A DNA stretch of 64,000 bases, from assembly GCF_018687675.1 (NCBI RefSeq), contig NZ_CP061302.1, positions 1,810,192 to 1,874,191 on the forward strand, written 5' to 3'. The translations under genes were made by a program, and so were the position numbers. The notes beneath the pieces were generated by a model, which saw nothing but the letters and a program-made list of their open reading frames with translations, was not told the origin of the DNA and searched no databases. This DNA is from Polynucleobacter sp. MG-Unter2-18 (lineage in GTDB: Bacteria > Pseudomonadota > Gammaproteobacteria > Burkholderiales > Burkholderiaceae). Shown one piece after another: positions 27,985 through 36,346 of the stretch; the stretch's first letter is position 1, and each line of letters begins with the position of its first letter.

Positions 27985-29086
27985 TCGGTTGAGGCAATCC
28001 GTATCGTCCTAGCTGACGCAAAGGAACCCACTTCAAGTCATCGCTAGCGAATTTCACGGCAGAGCCTGAGTCCACATGCCAAATCTGCATCCACAAACGA
28101 CGATGCGTAAAGACATGTTTAATATCAAGTCCTCGCTTAATTGAGTGACAAGCATTTAAAGCGCTAGAGTTTCTTTCATCTGGCAGCACAAGCTTAAACA
28201 ATTCTTTCGCAGTCAAATTAACAGCATTGTCTGTAGCTGGGGAGCTTTTTTCTTTAGCTCTCCATATAGATTCGGGCAAAGACCAAAGCCCGCCCCAGAT
28301 GGATTTTTCAGAGCGTCTTTGTAATAGTACTGAATCGCCATGCCGGAGTAACAACATGTCGCAATTAAATTCGGGCGATTTTGCTTTGATGACTTTGCGA
28401 GGTAATACTAAGACCTGATTACTGAGATTAGCTTGGCATTCTTTTTCAAAGGGGCATTTTCTTTCCCCACTTAAACATATAGGTTTACGAGAAGTGCACC
28501 AAGTTGCTCCAAAATCCATTAGAGCTTGCGTGTATACCGGCATATCCGGAGCTTTTTTAGGGAGCAGTGTTTTAGCCAATAGCCATAACTCATCGTTCAC
28601 TGCTTTTTCTTGGATGGCACCCTCTATACCAAATAATCGTGCCAGTATTCGCTTGACGTTCGCATCCAGAATCGGTGCCCGTTCATGAAATGCAAATGCT
28701 GCAATAGCGCCCGCAGTCGATCTACCAATACCCTTGAGCTGTTTGAGTAATACTGGGTCTTTGGGAAACTCACCACCAAACTCTTCCATCACTTGCTTGG
28801 CACAAGCGTGGAGATTGCGAGCGCGCGTGTAATAGCCTAGCCCCGCCCATTCTGCTAAGACATCATCTAATGGTGCGGCTGCCAATTTCTTAACCGTCGG
28901 GAAACGTTTCATAAAGCGGGGGTAGCGCTCTAGAACAGTAGCTACCTGAGTTTGTTGCAGCATGATTTCAGAAACCCATACCGCATAGGGATCTCGAATA
29001 CTCTGCCATGGAAGGCCTTGGCGTCCGTCCTTGCCATGCCAAGCTATTAGGTTAGTAGCAAAGTGCTTGATCAGCGCTTCTGACAT
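27929..29086 (-). CDS. mutY: Adenine DNA glycosylase MutY
   Basis: MutY removes adenine mispaired with 8-oxoguanine. The ATG at 29086 gives 385 residues. The HhH-GPD domain has LKGIGRSTAGAIAAFAF near 115 and the catalytic Asp in ILDANVKRILARLFG near 135. A Nudix-like C-terminal recognition domain covers about 230-370. The Fe-S cysteines read C-x6-C-x6-C-x5-C (CTSRKPICLSGERKC, then CPFEKEC), not the common C-x6-C-x2-C-x5-C, so four extra residues sit in the cluster loop. It overlaps the mutM stop by 16 bases and the rapZ end by 56 bases. The fold is otherwise intact. Confidence 0.94.
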   Translation of the reverse strand: MSEALIKHFATNLIAWHGKDGRQGLPWQSIRDPYAVWVSEIMLQQTQVATVLERYPRFMKRFPTVKKLAAAPLDDVLAEWAGLGYYTRARNLHACAKQVMEEFGGEFPKDPVLLKQLKGIGRSTAGAIAAFAFHERAPILDANVKRILARLFGIEGAIQEKAVNDELWLLAKTLLPKKAPDMPVYTQALMDFGATWCTSRKPICLSGERKCPFEKECQANLSNQVLVLPRKVIKAKSPEFNCDMLLLRHGDSVLLQRRSEKSIWGGLWSLPESIWRAKEKSSPATDNAVNLTAKELFKLVLPDERNSSALNACHSIKRGLDIKHVFTHRRLWMQIWHVDSGSAVKFASDDLKWVPLRQLGRYGLPQPIKLLLQGLNLTRGDDLRN

Positions 29087-29907
29087 TGGGGGCAAAAGTA
29101 TGTCGAGCGCTGGCCTTGCACTATTTGTTTAATCGGCGTCTTGCACACCTTGCAAGGCTGATCTTTACGATCATAGACTTTGGTTTGCACCATGAAGTGC
29201 CCTGGATCGCCTTCGCTGTTCACAAAGTCTTTTAAAGAGCTACCTCCCGCAGCAATCGCTTTTTTCAAAATCAATCTCACCGCAGTCGCCAGCCTAGAGC
29301 ATTGTGGACGTGTGAGTTTTCCAGCAGCCTTTGCTGGATGAATACCAGCCTCGAATAAACTTTCAGAACAATAGATATTTCCGACACCCACTACTGCTTG
29401 CCCTGCCAGTAAAAATTGCTTCACAGCAACACTACGTTTACGTGAGCACTGATACAGAACCTCAGTACCAAGCTCACCCGCAAACTCTGCTGAAAAAGGC
29501 TCGACTCCCAGTTTTTGCAAAAGGGCATTGCCCTCAATCGGCCCCTTAGACTTTGGGTGCCATAAAACAGCGCCAAACTTTCGGGGGTCGTGCAAACGCA
29601 AACTCAGCTTGCCAAACTCGAAAGTCACTCGATCGTGTAACTTAAGGGGGTCGCCACTCGGAAGGACTCTCAATGTTCCAGTCATGCCTAGGTGAAGCAA
29701 TAGGTAACCCGCATCAAACTCCATTAGAAGATACTTGCCGCGGCGTTCTATTCCCAAGACTTTCTGACCAGAAATCAAAGTATTCAAATTACTTGGTACC
29801 GGCCAGCGCAAGCGACCATCGATAATTTTGACTGCGCTCACCCTCAGCCCCTCTAAATGGGGTTGGATACCCAATCGGGTAACTTCGACTTCTGGGAGTT
29901 CTGGCAT
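29071..29907 (-). CDS. mutM: Formamidopyrimidine-DNA glycosylase
   Basis: MutM (Fpg) excises 8-oxoguanine and cuts the backbone. The catalytic N-terminus PELPEVEVTRLGI (Pro2, Glu3 after Met) is perfect. The C-terminal zinc finger is present as CKVCKTPIKQ with CPQC. The H2TH region VGVGNIYCSESLFEAGIHP is near residue 165. The 278 residues are normal. It forms an oxidative-damage repair pair with mutY downstream. A TACAAT element on the minus strand ends 6 bases before the ATG and there is no Shine-Dalgarno sequence, so leaderless translation is likely. Confidence 0.97.
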   Translation of the reverse strand: MPELPEVEVTRLGIQPHLEGLRVSAVKIIDGRLRWPVPSNLNTLISGQKVLGIERRGKYLLMEFDAGYLLLHLGMTGTLRVLPSGDPLKLHDRVTFEFGKLSLRLHDPRKFGAVLWHPKSKGPIEGNALLQKLGVEPFSAEFAGELGTEVLYQCSRKRSVAVKQFLLAGQAVVGVGNIYCSESLFEAGIHPAKAAGKLTRPQCSRLATAVRLILKKAIAAGGSSLKDFVNSEGDPGHFMVQTKVYDRKDQPCKVCKTPIKQIVQGQRSTYFCPQCQKR

Positions 29908-29913
29908 AAATGA

Positions 29914-29919
29914 ATTGTA
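29914..29919 (-). promoter_or_regulatory. -10 element of mutM (leaderless candidate)
   Basis: TACAAT on the minus strand (5 of 6 consensus) lies exactly 6 bases before the mutM ATG. It is divergent from a similar element for the TPR-LolB gene 11 bases away. Confidence 0.55.
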
Positions 29920-29930
29920 GATTCGCGGAT

Positions 29931-29936
29931 TAGAAT
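29931..29936 (+). promoter_or_regulatory. -10 element of the TPR-LolB gene (leaderless candidate)
   Basis: TAGAAT (5 of 6 consensus) ends exactly 6 bases before the ATG at 29943. No Shine-Dalgarno sequence is seen. If used, translation starts at the ATG rather than at the GTG at 29937. Confidence 0.5.
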
Positions 29937-29942
29937 GTGCTT

Positions 29943-31430
29943 ATGACCAAATTTTCATTGCAGCCCTCTTTGAGGGTCTTACTGCTTGCTACTGGGCTGG
30001 GCTTAAGCCTCCTTTCCAGCAATACCATCGCCAAATCCAGTAGCCTGGATAGTGGTCAAGCTGTATTTGAGGTCCTGGCTTCTGAAATCGCCCTTCAGCG
30101 CGGTGAAGCTGGCTTGGCATACACAACCTATTTGGAGCTCGCGCGCCAGCTAGATGACCCTCGCTTAGCGCAAAGGGCTATGGAAATTGCGATTACTGCA
30201 GGCGCCCCAGATCTTGCACTCCAAGCAGCTCAAACTTGGGATAGCTTAGCTGGGCCAAAACAAACTAAACCCAAAGAGGTGCTTGTCACCCTCTTAATTC
30301 TGAATCAACGCTGGTCAGATGCAGTCAAACCCGCCATCTCACTCTTGAATCAGCAAACACCGGCGCAGCGTGAAAATACTTTGCTACAGATTCAGGCGCT
30401 ATTAGCTAAAGCAACCAATGAATCAGAAGCATTAAGAGCTTTTTATGAAATTGTTTCAACCTTAAAGCCGGAACCAAAAGATCCGGGACTACTTTACACC
30501 TATGCCATGTCTGCTGAAAAATCAGGGCATATCGATGTGATGGAGAAAACTCTGCGCGAAATCTTGCGCAAAAATCCGAATGATGCAAATAGCCTAAATG
30601 CACTTGGTTACTCCCTGGCCGATCGTAATCAGAAATTACCAGAAGCATTTAAGCTCATTAGTAAAGCTCATCAACTCTCACCTAAAGATGGTTTTATATT
30701 AGATAGCCTTGGCTGGGTAAACTTTCGCATGGGCAAAAATGACCTTGCCTTAGAGCAACTGCAACAAGCATTTAGCATGAAACCTGAAGCGGATATTGCT
30801 GCACATATTGGTGAAGTCCTGTGGGTAATGAATCGCCCCGTCGAAGCAGAAGATATGTGGCGCAAAGGGCAGCAATTAGATGCCAATAACCCGACCCTCA
30901 AAGAAACTTTGAAGCGCTTGAAACCCGATTGGTCATTAGCAGATACCGCCCTAAAAGGCACATGGGACGGTCGTTTTGCGGTAAAAATTACTGGACTCAC
31001 CGAAAGTAAAAATCAAGGCGGCTCTGGTGGATTTACATTAACTCAAGACACGTTGATCGATGTATTGGAAATTCGTAATCCAGTTGGTGGATCCATTGCA
31101 AAAATTACGATTAAACCTGGTGAAGCAATCTTAGAGCGCGATGGCCAATTAACTACGGCTATCGATGCTGACTCTCTGATTCAAAATACATTAGGACTTC
31201 CGCTACCTGCTCGCGGTCTATCAGACTGGTTGCGTGGAAAAACTCGTCCCGGCGGTAATGCCAGTGTTGAGCGAAATGTAAAAGGGCAAGTGAGCAAAAT
31301 CACACAAGATGGTTGGACCTTAAATTACAACTGGAACAATGCGCAGCGTTTAGAAAAACTCATGATGACTCGTAGCTCTAACATTGGCTCCATAGATATC
31401 CGCCTGGTGTTTGATAATCCGAATGAGTGA
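29943..31430 (+). CDS. lolB: TPR protein fused to an outer-membrane LolB domain
   Basis: This protein of about 495 residues has three parts. An N-terminal signal segment covers about 1-30 (LLLATGLGLSLLSSNTIA). A TPR superhelix covers about 35-330 (NSLNALGYSLADRNQKLPEA, ILDSLGWVNFRMGKNDLAL). A LolB-type domain covers about 340-495 (WDGRFAVKI, GGFTLTQDTLIDVLEI, RGLSDWLRGKTRPGG, DGWTLNYNWNN). LolB normally receives lipoproteins from LolA and inserts them in the outer membrane, and is itself a lipoprotein. This protein has no cysteine anywhere, so it cannot be lipidated in the usual way. In Burkholderiales I know, the TPR and lolB genes are adjacent but separate. ispE follows, as it does lolB elsewhere. 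How it reaches the outer membrane is unclear. Confidence 0.85.
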   Translation: MTKFSLQPSLRVLLLATGLGLSLLSSNTIAKSSSLDSGQAVFEVLASEIALQRGEAGLAYTTYLELARQLDDPRLAQRAMEIAITAGAPDLALQAAQTWDSLAGPKQTKPKEVLVTLLILNQRWSDAVKPAISLLNQQTPAQRENTLLQIQALLAKATNESEALRAFYEIVSTLKPEPKDPGLLYTYAMSAEKSGHIDVMEKTLREILRKNPNDANSLNALGYSLADRNQKLPEAFKLISKAHQLSPKDGFILDSLGWVNFRMGKNDLALEQLQQAFSMKPEADIAAHIGEVLWVMNRPVEAEDMWRKGQQLDANNPTLKETLKRLKPDWSLADTALKGTWDGRFAVKITGLTESKNQGGSGGFTLTQDTLIDVLEIRNPVGGSIAKITIKPGEAILERDGQLTTAIDADSLIQNTLGLPLPARGLSDWLRGKTRPGGNASVERNVKGQVSKITQDGWTLNYNWNNAQRLEKLMMTRSSNIGSIDIRLVFDNPNE

Positions 31431-31440
31431 AGCGTGAATC

Positions 31441-32313
31441 ATGAGTAAGACGCTAGAAATCCACTGTCCAGCAAAGCTCAATTTATTTCTTCATATTGTT
31501 GGGCGCCGCGAAGATGGCTATCACCAACTCCAATCAGTTTTCCAGTTGATTGATTGGTGCGACGTCCTTACCTTAAAGCGTATTTCTGAAGATGAGGTTC
31601 GTCGTATTGGTCTCATTCCAGGCGTACCCCCAGAACAGGATTTAGTAGTTCGCGCCGCCCAAGTCTTAAAAGATTTTTGCAAGATTAATCAGGGTGTTGA
31701 AATCAGCTTAGAAAAAATGATCCCAATGGGTGCTGGCCTAGGCGGCGGATCATCTGATGCTGCATCCACGCTCATTGGCCTCAATACCCTCTGGGACCTC
31801 CATCTTGATATTGCGACGCTGTGTCAGCTCGGCCTAAAACTAGGGGCAGATGTGCCATTTTTCATCTTTGGCCAAAATGCATTTGTTGAGGGCATTGGGG
31901 AGAAATTACAGGCAATTTCCCTAAAAACTCAAGACTTTGTGGTGATCTTCCCCAATCAGGGAATTGCCACTGCACAGATTTTTCAAGACCCTCAATTGAC
32001 CCGCGATCATGCTCCGATTACAATAGATGGCTTTCTTGCATCGCCAAGCTCATATCAGTCGAATGATTGTCAGGCAGTAGCGGTGCAGAAATGTCCTGAA
32101 GTGAAGCAAGCTTTAGATTGGATTTACAGGGCAGTGCCTAACTCGGCGCCTTGCATGTCCGGCTCTGGAAGTAGCGTTTTTGCCGCCTTAGACCCTAAGA
32201 CGGACACCGCAAATCTGGAAAATCTTCTGCAAAATCTTCCAAAAGGATGGATAGGTCGAATTGTTCGGGGGCTAAATAAAAATCCCGCTTACAATTTGAT
32301 TTCTTCAGATTGA
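31441..32313 (+). CDS. ispE: 4-diphosphocytidyl-2-C-methyl-D-erythritol kinase
   Basis: IspE phosphorylates CDP-methylerythritol in the MEP route to isoprenoids, which also feeds the ubiquinone side chain. The 290-residue GHMP kinase has LEIHCPAKLNLFLHIVGRR at the start, the phosphate loop MGAGLGGGSSDAAS near residue 96, and the C-terminal MSGSGSSVFAAL. It lies 10 bases after the TPR-LolB gene. It is followed by tRNA-Gln, prs, rplY and pth, a conserved betaproteobacterial order. Confidence 0.97.
   Translation: MSKTLEIHCPAKLNLFLHIVGRREDGYHQLQSVFQLIDWCDVLTLKRISEDEVRRIGLIPGVPPEQDLVVRAAQVLKDFCKINQGVEISLEKMIPMGAGLGGGSSDAASTLIGLNTLWDLHLDIATLCQLGLKLGADVPFFIFGQNAFVEGIGEKLQAISLKTQDFVVIFPNQGIATAQIFQDPQLTRDHAPITIDGFLASPSSYQSNDCQAVAVQKCPEVKQALDWIYRAVPNSAPCMSGSGSSVFAALDPKTDTANLENLLQNLPKGWIGRIVRGLNKNPAYNLISSD
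31996..32024 (+). promoter_or_regulatory. Candidate promoter inside ispE for tRNA-Gln/prs
   Basis: TTGACC (31996-32001), an exact 17-base spacer and TACAAT (32019-32024) match the sigma-70 consensus at 10 of 12 positions. The site is within the ispE coding sequence, about 290 bases before the tRNA. No comparable promoter is seen immediately before the tRNA. A chance match in coding DNA is possible. Confidence 0.4.
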
Positions 32314-32318
32314 CCTGT

Positions 32319-32395
32319 AGGGGAATCGCCAAGCTGGTTAAGGCACTGGATTTTGATTCCAGCATGCGAAGGTTCGAATCCTTCTTCCCCTGCCA
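32319..32395 (+). tRNA. tRNA-Gln (anticodon TTG)
   Basis: A 77-base cloverleaf with encoded CCA. The acceptor AGGGGAA pairs with TTCCCCT. The anticodon stem CTGGA/TCCAG holds the loop TTTTGAT, giving TTG. The T arm is GAAGG-TTCGAAT-CCTTC. The discriminator base is G. It starts 6 bases after ispE and precedes prs, so it may be processed from a joint transcript. It reads CAA codons, and CAG by wobble. Confidence 0.95.
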
Positions 32396-32456
32396 AACTC
32401 TGTAGATACGACCTAAAGACATCCATTCGACCTCTACCAAAACTCCAAAATCACCT

Positions 32457-33425
32457 ATGTCCGCCCCAATGAACGCTGATTTACTGACTCTTTTCACAGG
32501 CAACGCAAATCCGGTTTTGGCCCATGCGGTAGCCAAAGAGCTCAATCTCCAAATGGGAAAAGCATTCGTAGGTCGATTCTCTGATGGGGAAATCCAGGTA
32601 GAAATTCAAGAAAACGTTCGCGGTAAGAATGTGGTCGTTATCCAATCGACTTGCGCTCCAACGAACGACAGTTTGATGGAGCTTATGATCATGATTGATG
32701 CTCTTAAACGCGCATCAGCAAGCCGCATAACCGCTGTAATCCCTTACTTCGGTTACGCCAGACAAGATCGTCGTCCGCGCTCAGCACGGGTTGCCATCTC
32801 CGCTAGAATCGTTGCAAACATGCTTCAATCTGTTGCTGGCATTGAGCGTGTTTTGACTATGGATCTTCATGCCGACCAAATTCAAGGCTTTTTTGATATC
32901 CCAGTAGATAACATTTACGCCTCTCCGGTTCTCTTGGCAGATTTAGAGGCTCAGAAAACTAAAAAAGATCTCATCATTGTTTCGCCGGATATTGGCGGCG
33001 TGGTTCGCGCCCGTGCAATGGCCAAGCAATTAGGTACAGATTTAGCGATTATTGATAAACGACGTCCTAAGGCTAACGTATCAGAAGTAATGCATTTAAT
33101 CGGCGAAGTAGAAGGTCGTCACTGCGTCATCATGGATGACATTATTGACACCGGTGGAACTCTCTGCAAAGCTGCAGAGGCACTGAAAGAGCGTGGTGCC
33201 AAGGGCGTTACAGCTTACTGTACTCATGCAGTTCTCTCTGGTGGTGCCATCGCCCGTATTGCCGCCTCAGAGCTAGATGAATTGGTTGTTACTGACACCA
33301 TTCCATTGACCGCTGAAGCCTTGAAAGTGGGCAAAATCCGTCAATTGAGCGTTGCCCCCATCCTGGCTGAAACCCTTTCCCACATCAGCAAGGGTGATTC
33401 AGTGATGTCAATGTTCGCCGAATAA
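32457..33425 (+). CDS. prs: Ribose-phosphate pyrophosphokinase
   Basis: Prs makes PRPP from ribose 5-phosphate and ATP for nucleotide, histidine and tryptophan synthesis. The 322 residues include the ATP and metal motif [16 protein letters not shown] near residue 97, [12 protein letters not shown] near 136, and the PRPP-binding loop [20 protein letters not shown] near 222. There is no strong ribosome site. It follows tRNA-Gln by 61 bases, and rplY follows after 136 bases with its own likely promoter. Confidence 0.98.
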   Translation: MSAPMNADLLTLFTGNANPVLAHAVAKELNLQMGKAFVGRFSDGEIQVEIQENVRGKNVVVIQSTCAPTNDSLMELMIMIDALKRASASRITAVIPYFGYARQDRRPRSARVAISARIVANMLQSVAGIERVLTMDLHADQIQGFFDIPVDNIYASPVLLADLEAQKTKKDLIIVSPDIGGVVRARAMAKQLGTDLAIIDKRRPKANVSEVMHLIGEVEGRHCVIMDDIIDTGGTLCKAAEALKERGAKGVTAYCTHAVLSGGAIARIAASELDELVVTDTIPLTAEALKVGKIRQLSVAPILAETLSHISKGDSVMSMFAE

Positions 33426-33499
33426 GCTAAAAATAGCGTTTACACCCCGGTTTTTGGCGATTTTGAGCCTTTTCTAGGCAAAAAGAACGATTCCCAAGA

Positions 33500-33505
33500 T
33501 ATAAT
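33500..33505 (+). promoter_or_regulatory. -10 element for rplY
   Basis: A perfect TATAAT lies 56 bases before the rplY ATG. The -35 region is weak (no TTGACA-like hexamer at 16-18 bases). A GGAATT-containing ribosome site (TAGGAATTAAAT) precedes the start, so this gene would have a normal leader of about 49 bases. Confidence 0.5.
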
Positions 33506-33561
33506 CAAAGGCTTTTCTGTTTGGTCGCGAACGGAAATTAACCTTAATTTAGGAATTAAAT

Positions 33562-34200
33562 ATGAAAGTAGTAGCCTTTGAAAGAAGCGTACAGGGAACG
33601 GGTGCGAGCCGCCGTCTGCGCAACTCCGGTAAAACTCCGGGCATCATCTACGGTGGTAAAGACGCCGCAACTGTAATTGAGTTGGATCACAACGCACTGT
33701 TCCATGCTCTCCGTAAGGAAGCATTCCACTCTTCCATCCTCGATCTCGAAATCGGCGGCAAAGCACAAAAAGTGTTGTTGCGCGATTACCAGATGCATCC
33801 ATTTAAGCCTTTGGTTCTGCACATCGACTTCCAACGCGTTTCCGCGACTGAGAAAGTTCATATGCGCGTTCCATTGCATTTCATTAATGCTGACACTTCA
33901 GCTGCAGTGAAGTTGCAAGGCGCTGTCATCAGCCACATCTCCACTGAATTGGAAATATCTTGCTTGCCTGCCGACTTGCCTGAGTTCATTGAAGTGGACC
34001 TAAGCAAGATTGAAGTTGGTCATGGTATCCATGCTAAAGATATCGCATTACCAAAAGGCGTTACCTTGGTATTGCATATTGAGCAAGAAAACCCAGTACT
34101 GGCTAACGCACGTATCCCAGCAGTGAAATCTGCCGATACAGAAGCTGCTCCTGCAGCTGCTGCGGCCCCTGCCGCTGAAGCTCCAAAGGATAAAGCTTAA
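33562..34200 (+). CDS. rplY: 50S ribosomal protein L25 (long CTC form)
   Basis: This protein binds 5S rRNA in the large subunit. At 212 residues it is the long form, with an N-terminal L25 domain (about 5-90; [21 protein letters not shown]) and a C-terminal TL5/CTC beta domain (about 95-185). It ends in an Ala/Pro-rich tail. It is transcribed between prs and pth and is followed by a strong terminator at 34233-34256. Confidence 0.97.
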   Translation: MKVVAFERSVQGTGASRRLRNSGKTPGIIYGGKDAATVIELDHNALFHALRKEAFHSSILDLEIGGKAQKVLLRDYQMHPFKPLVLHIDFQRVSATEKVHMRVPLHFINADTSAAVKLQGAVISHISTELEISCLPADLPEFIEVDLSKIEVGHGIHAKDIALPKGVTLVLHIEQENPVLANARIPAVKSADTEAAPAAAAAPAAEAPKDKA

Positions 34201-34230
34201 TCATTTAAGCCCTATCTTTGCGACAGAGGA

Positions 34231-34259
34231 AGCCCGCTTACAAGCGGGTTTTCTTTTTT
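34231..34259 (+). terminator. Rho-independent terminator after rplY
   Basis: A 7-bp stem CCCGCTT (34233-34239) with AAGCGGG (34242-34248) is followed by the T-rich run TTTTCTTTTTT. It should separate rplY from pth, although partial read-through into pth is possible since pth has no obvious strong promoter. Confidence 0.85.
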
Positions 34260-34290
34260 GCAGAAAAGCTTTTATCCTTAAGCACTCATC

Positions 34291-34887
34291 ATGACTAAAT
34301 TAATTATTGGCCTAGGCAACCCAGGTGAAGAACATGCTGAAGATCGGCATAATGCTGGCTTCTGGTTTGTGGATGCACTCGCCAAACAATTAAACGTTCG
34401 CTTTGAAACTGAAAAACGCTTTCTTGGAAAAGTAGCTAAGGCTAAATGGGAAGATGAAGACCTCTTCTTACTCAAGCCAAACACTTACATGAACCTGAGC
34501 GGCCAGGCCGTTGGAGCTTTATGCCGCTTTCATAAAATTACACCTAAAGATGTGTTGGTAGTGCAAGATGAGCTCGACCTCAAGCCCGGCACTGCACGCA
34601 TCAAGCTTGGTGGCGGCACTGGTGGACACAACGGCTTAAAAGATATCCAAGCTCACTTAGGAACTCCTGATTACTGGCGCTTGCGTCTGGGTATTGGCCA
34701 CCCACGCGATCTTGCTGCAGAAGGTGCGCGAGTAATGGACGTGGCTGACTTTGTCTTGAGAAGGCCGCTACAAGCAGAACAAAAGCAGATTGATGCAAGC
34801 ATTGAAAATGGCTTACACATTCTGTCCTTGTTTCTAAAGGGTGATACTCAGGCAGCCATGCTCGAATTGCACTCTAAAACTAATTAA
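34291..34887 (+). CDS. pth: Peptidyl-tRNA hydrolase
   Basis: Pth frees tRNA from prematurely released peptidyl-tRNA. The 198 residues keep LIIGLGNPGEEHAEDRHNAG at the start with the catalytic His20. FLLKPNTYMNLSGQAVGAL (Asn and Met of the site) is near residue 52, and the GGGTGGHNGLKDI loop near 108. It is convergent with the ferredoxin gene, with 14 bases between stops. Confidence 0.97.
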   Translation: MTKLIIGLGNPGEEHAEDRHNAGFWFVDALAKQLNVRFETEKRFLGKVAKAKWEDEDLFLLKPNTYMNLSGQAVGALCRFHKITPKDVLVVQDELDLKPGTARIKLGGGTGGHNGLKDIQAHLGTPDYWRLRLGIGHPRDLAAEGARVMDVADFVLRRPLQAEQKQIDASIENGLHILSLFLKGDTQAAMLELHSKTN

Positions 34888-34901
34888 AGAGTATCAACGA
34901 C

Positions 34902-35680
<779 letters not shown>

Positions 35681-35716
35681 AACGCTCCTAAGGCTTTTTC
35701 AGCTACAGGCAAGAGT

Positions 35717-36346
35717 TTAGTCCCTCTTGAAGCGAAATAGACAAGCTTTTACTTGTCCGGCCTCTAAGTATTTCCCACAATGCCAATCAGGCACTAAAGC
35801 CTCAAGCTGCTCCCGGGGGCGACCGGAAGGAAACTCTACATAAATTCCCCCGCCAGCACTGTCGTCACAAACACGAGCAGCCTCTATAAGCGCTTGATTT
35901 AATAAGCCCTCCTCCTGAAAGGGTGGGTCTATGAAGATCAGATTGCTGGAGCGGTCAGCTTGTTGCTTTAAGAACTCCAAACTATCTCTATGAAGAATCT
36001 GCACTTCTCCAGGAGCCGGAGATGACTTTAACAAAGCAAAATTAGCTAGAAGTTTGGCATGGGCCTGTTTATCTTTTTCTAATAAGGTTACTGAATGGGC
36101 ATGTCGTGATGCGGCCTCAAAACCTAAAGCACCAGTACCAGCAAATAAATCTAAACAACGCAAACCGACTAAATCCTGTCCGAGCCAATTAAATAAAGTC
36201 TCACGAACACGATCGGTAGTAGGGCGAAGACCGGGTAAATCCAGTACACCTAGCAAACGACTGCGCCAAACCCCACCAATAATGCGAATTTTCTGCAGAG
36301 GTTCAGAGCGTCTGCCTAATGAAGCTGACTTAACCGGCTTATTTAT
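35717..36346 (-). CDS. rsmD: 16S rRNA (guanine(966)-N2)-methyltransferase, unusual start
   Basis: RsmD methylates G966 of 16S rRNA. SAM motif CLDLFAGTGALGFEAASRHA and catalytic LIFIDPPF are present. From the first in-frame standard start (TTG, 36256) the protein would lose the conserved beginning KIRIIGGVWRSR, which lies just upstream in the same frame. Between the preceding in-frame stop (TGA) and 36256 there is no ATG, GTG or TTG. The best candidate is ATA at 36346, preceded by AGGGG and overlapping the stop of the M16 gene. It gives a start resembling the MKKP of E. coli RsmD. CTG at 36298 or ATT at 36289 are alternatives. The protein is then about 209 residues. A sequencing error cannot be excluded. 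Confidence 0.88.
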   Translation of the reverse strand: MNKPVKSASLGRRSEPLQKIRIIGGVWRSRLLGVLDLPGLRPTTDRVRETLFNWLGQDLVGLRCLDLFAGTGALGFEAASRHAHSVTLLEKDKQAHAKLLANFALLKSSPAPGEVQILHRDSLEFLKQQADRSSNLIFIDPPFQEEGLLNQALIEAARVCDDSAGGGIYVEFPSGRPREQLEALVPDWHCGKYLEAGQVKACLFRFKRD

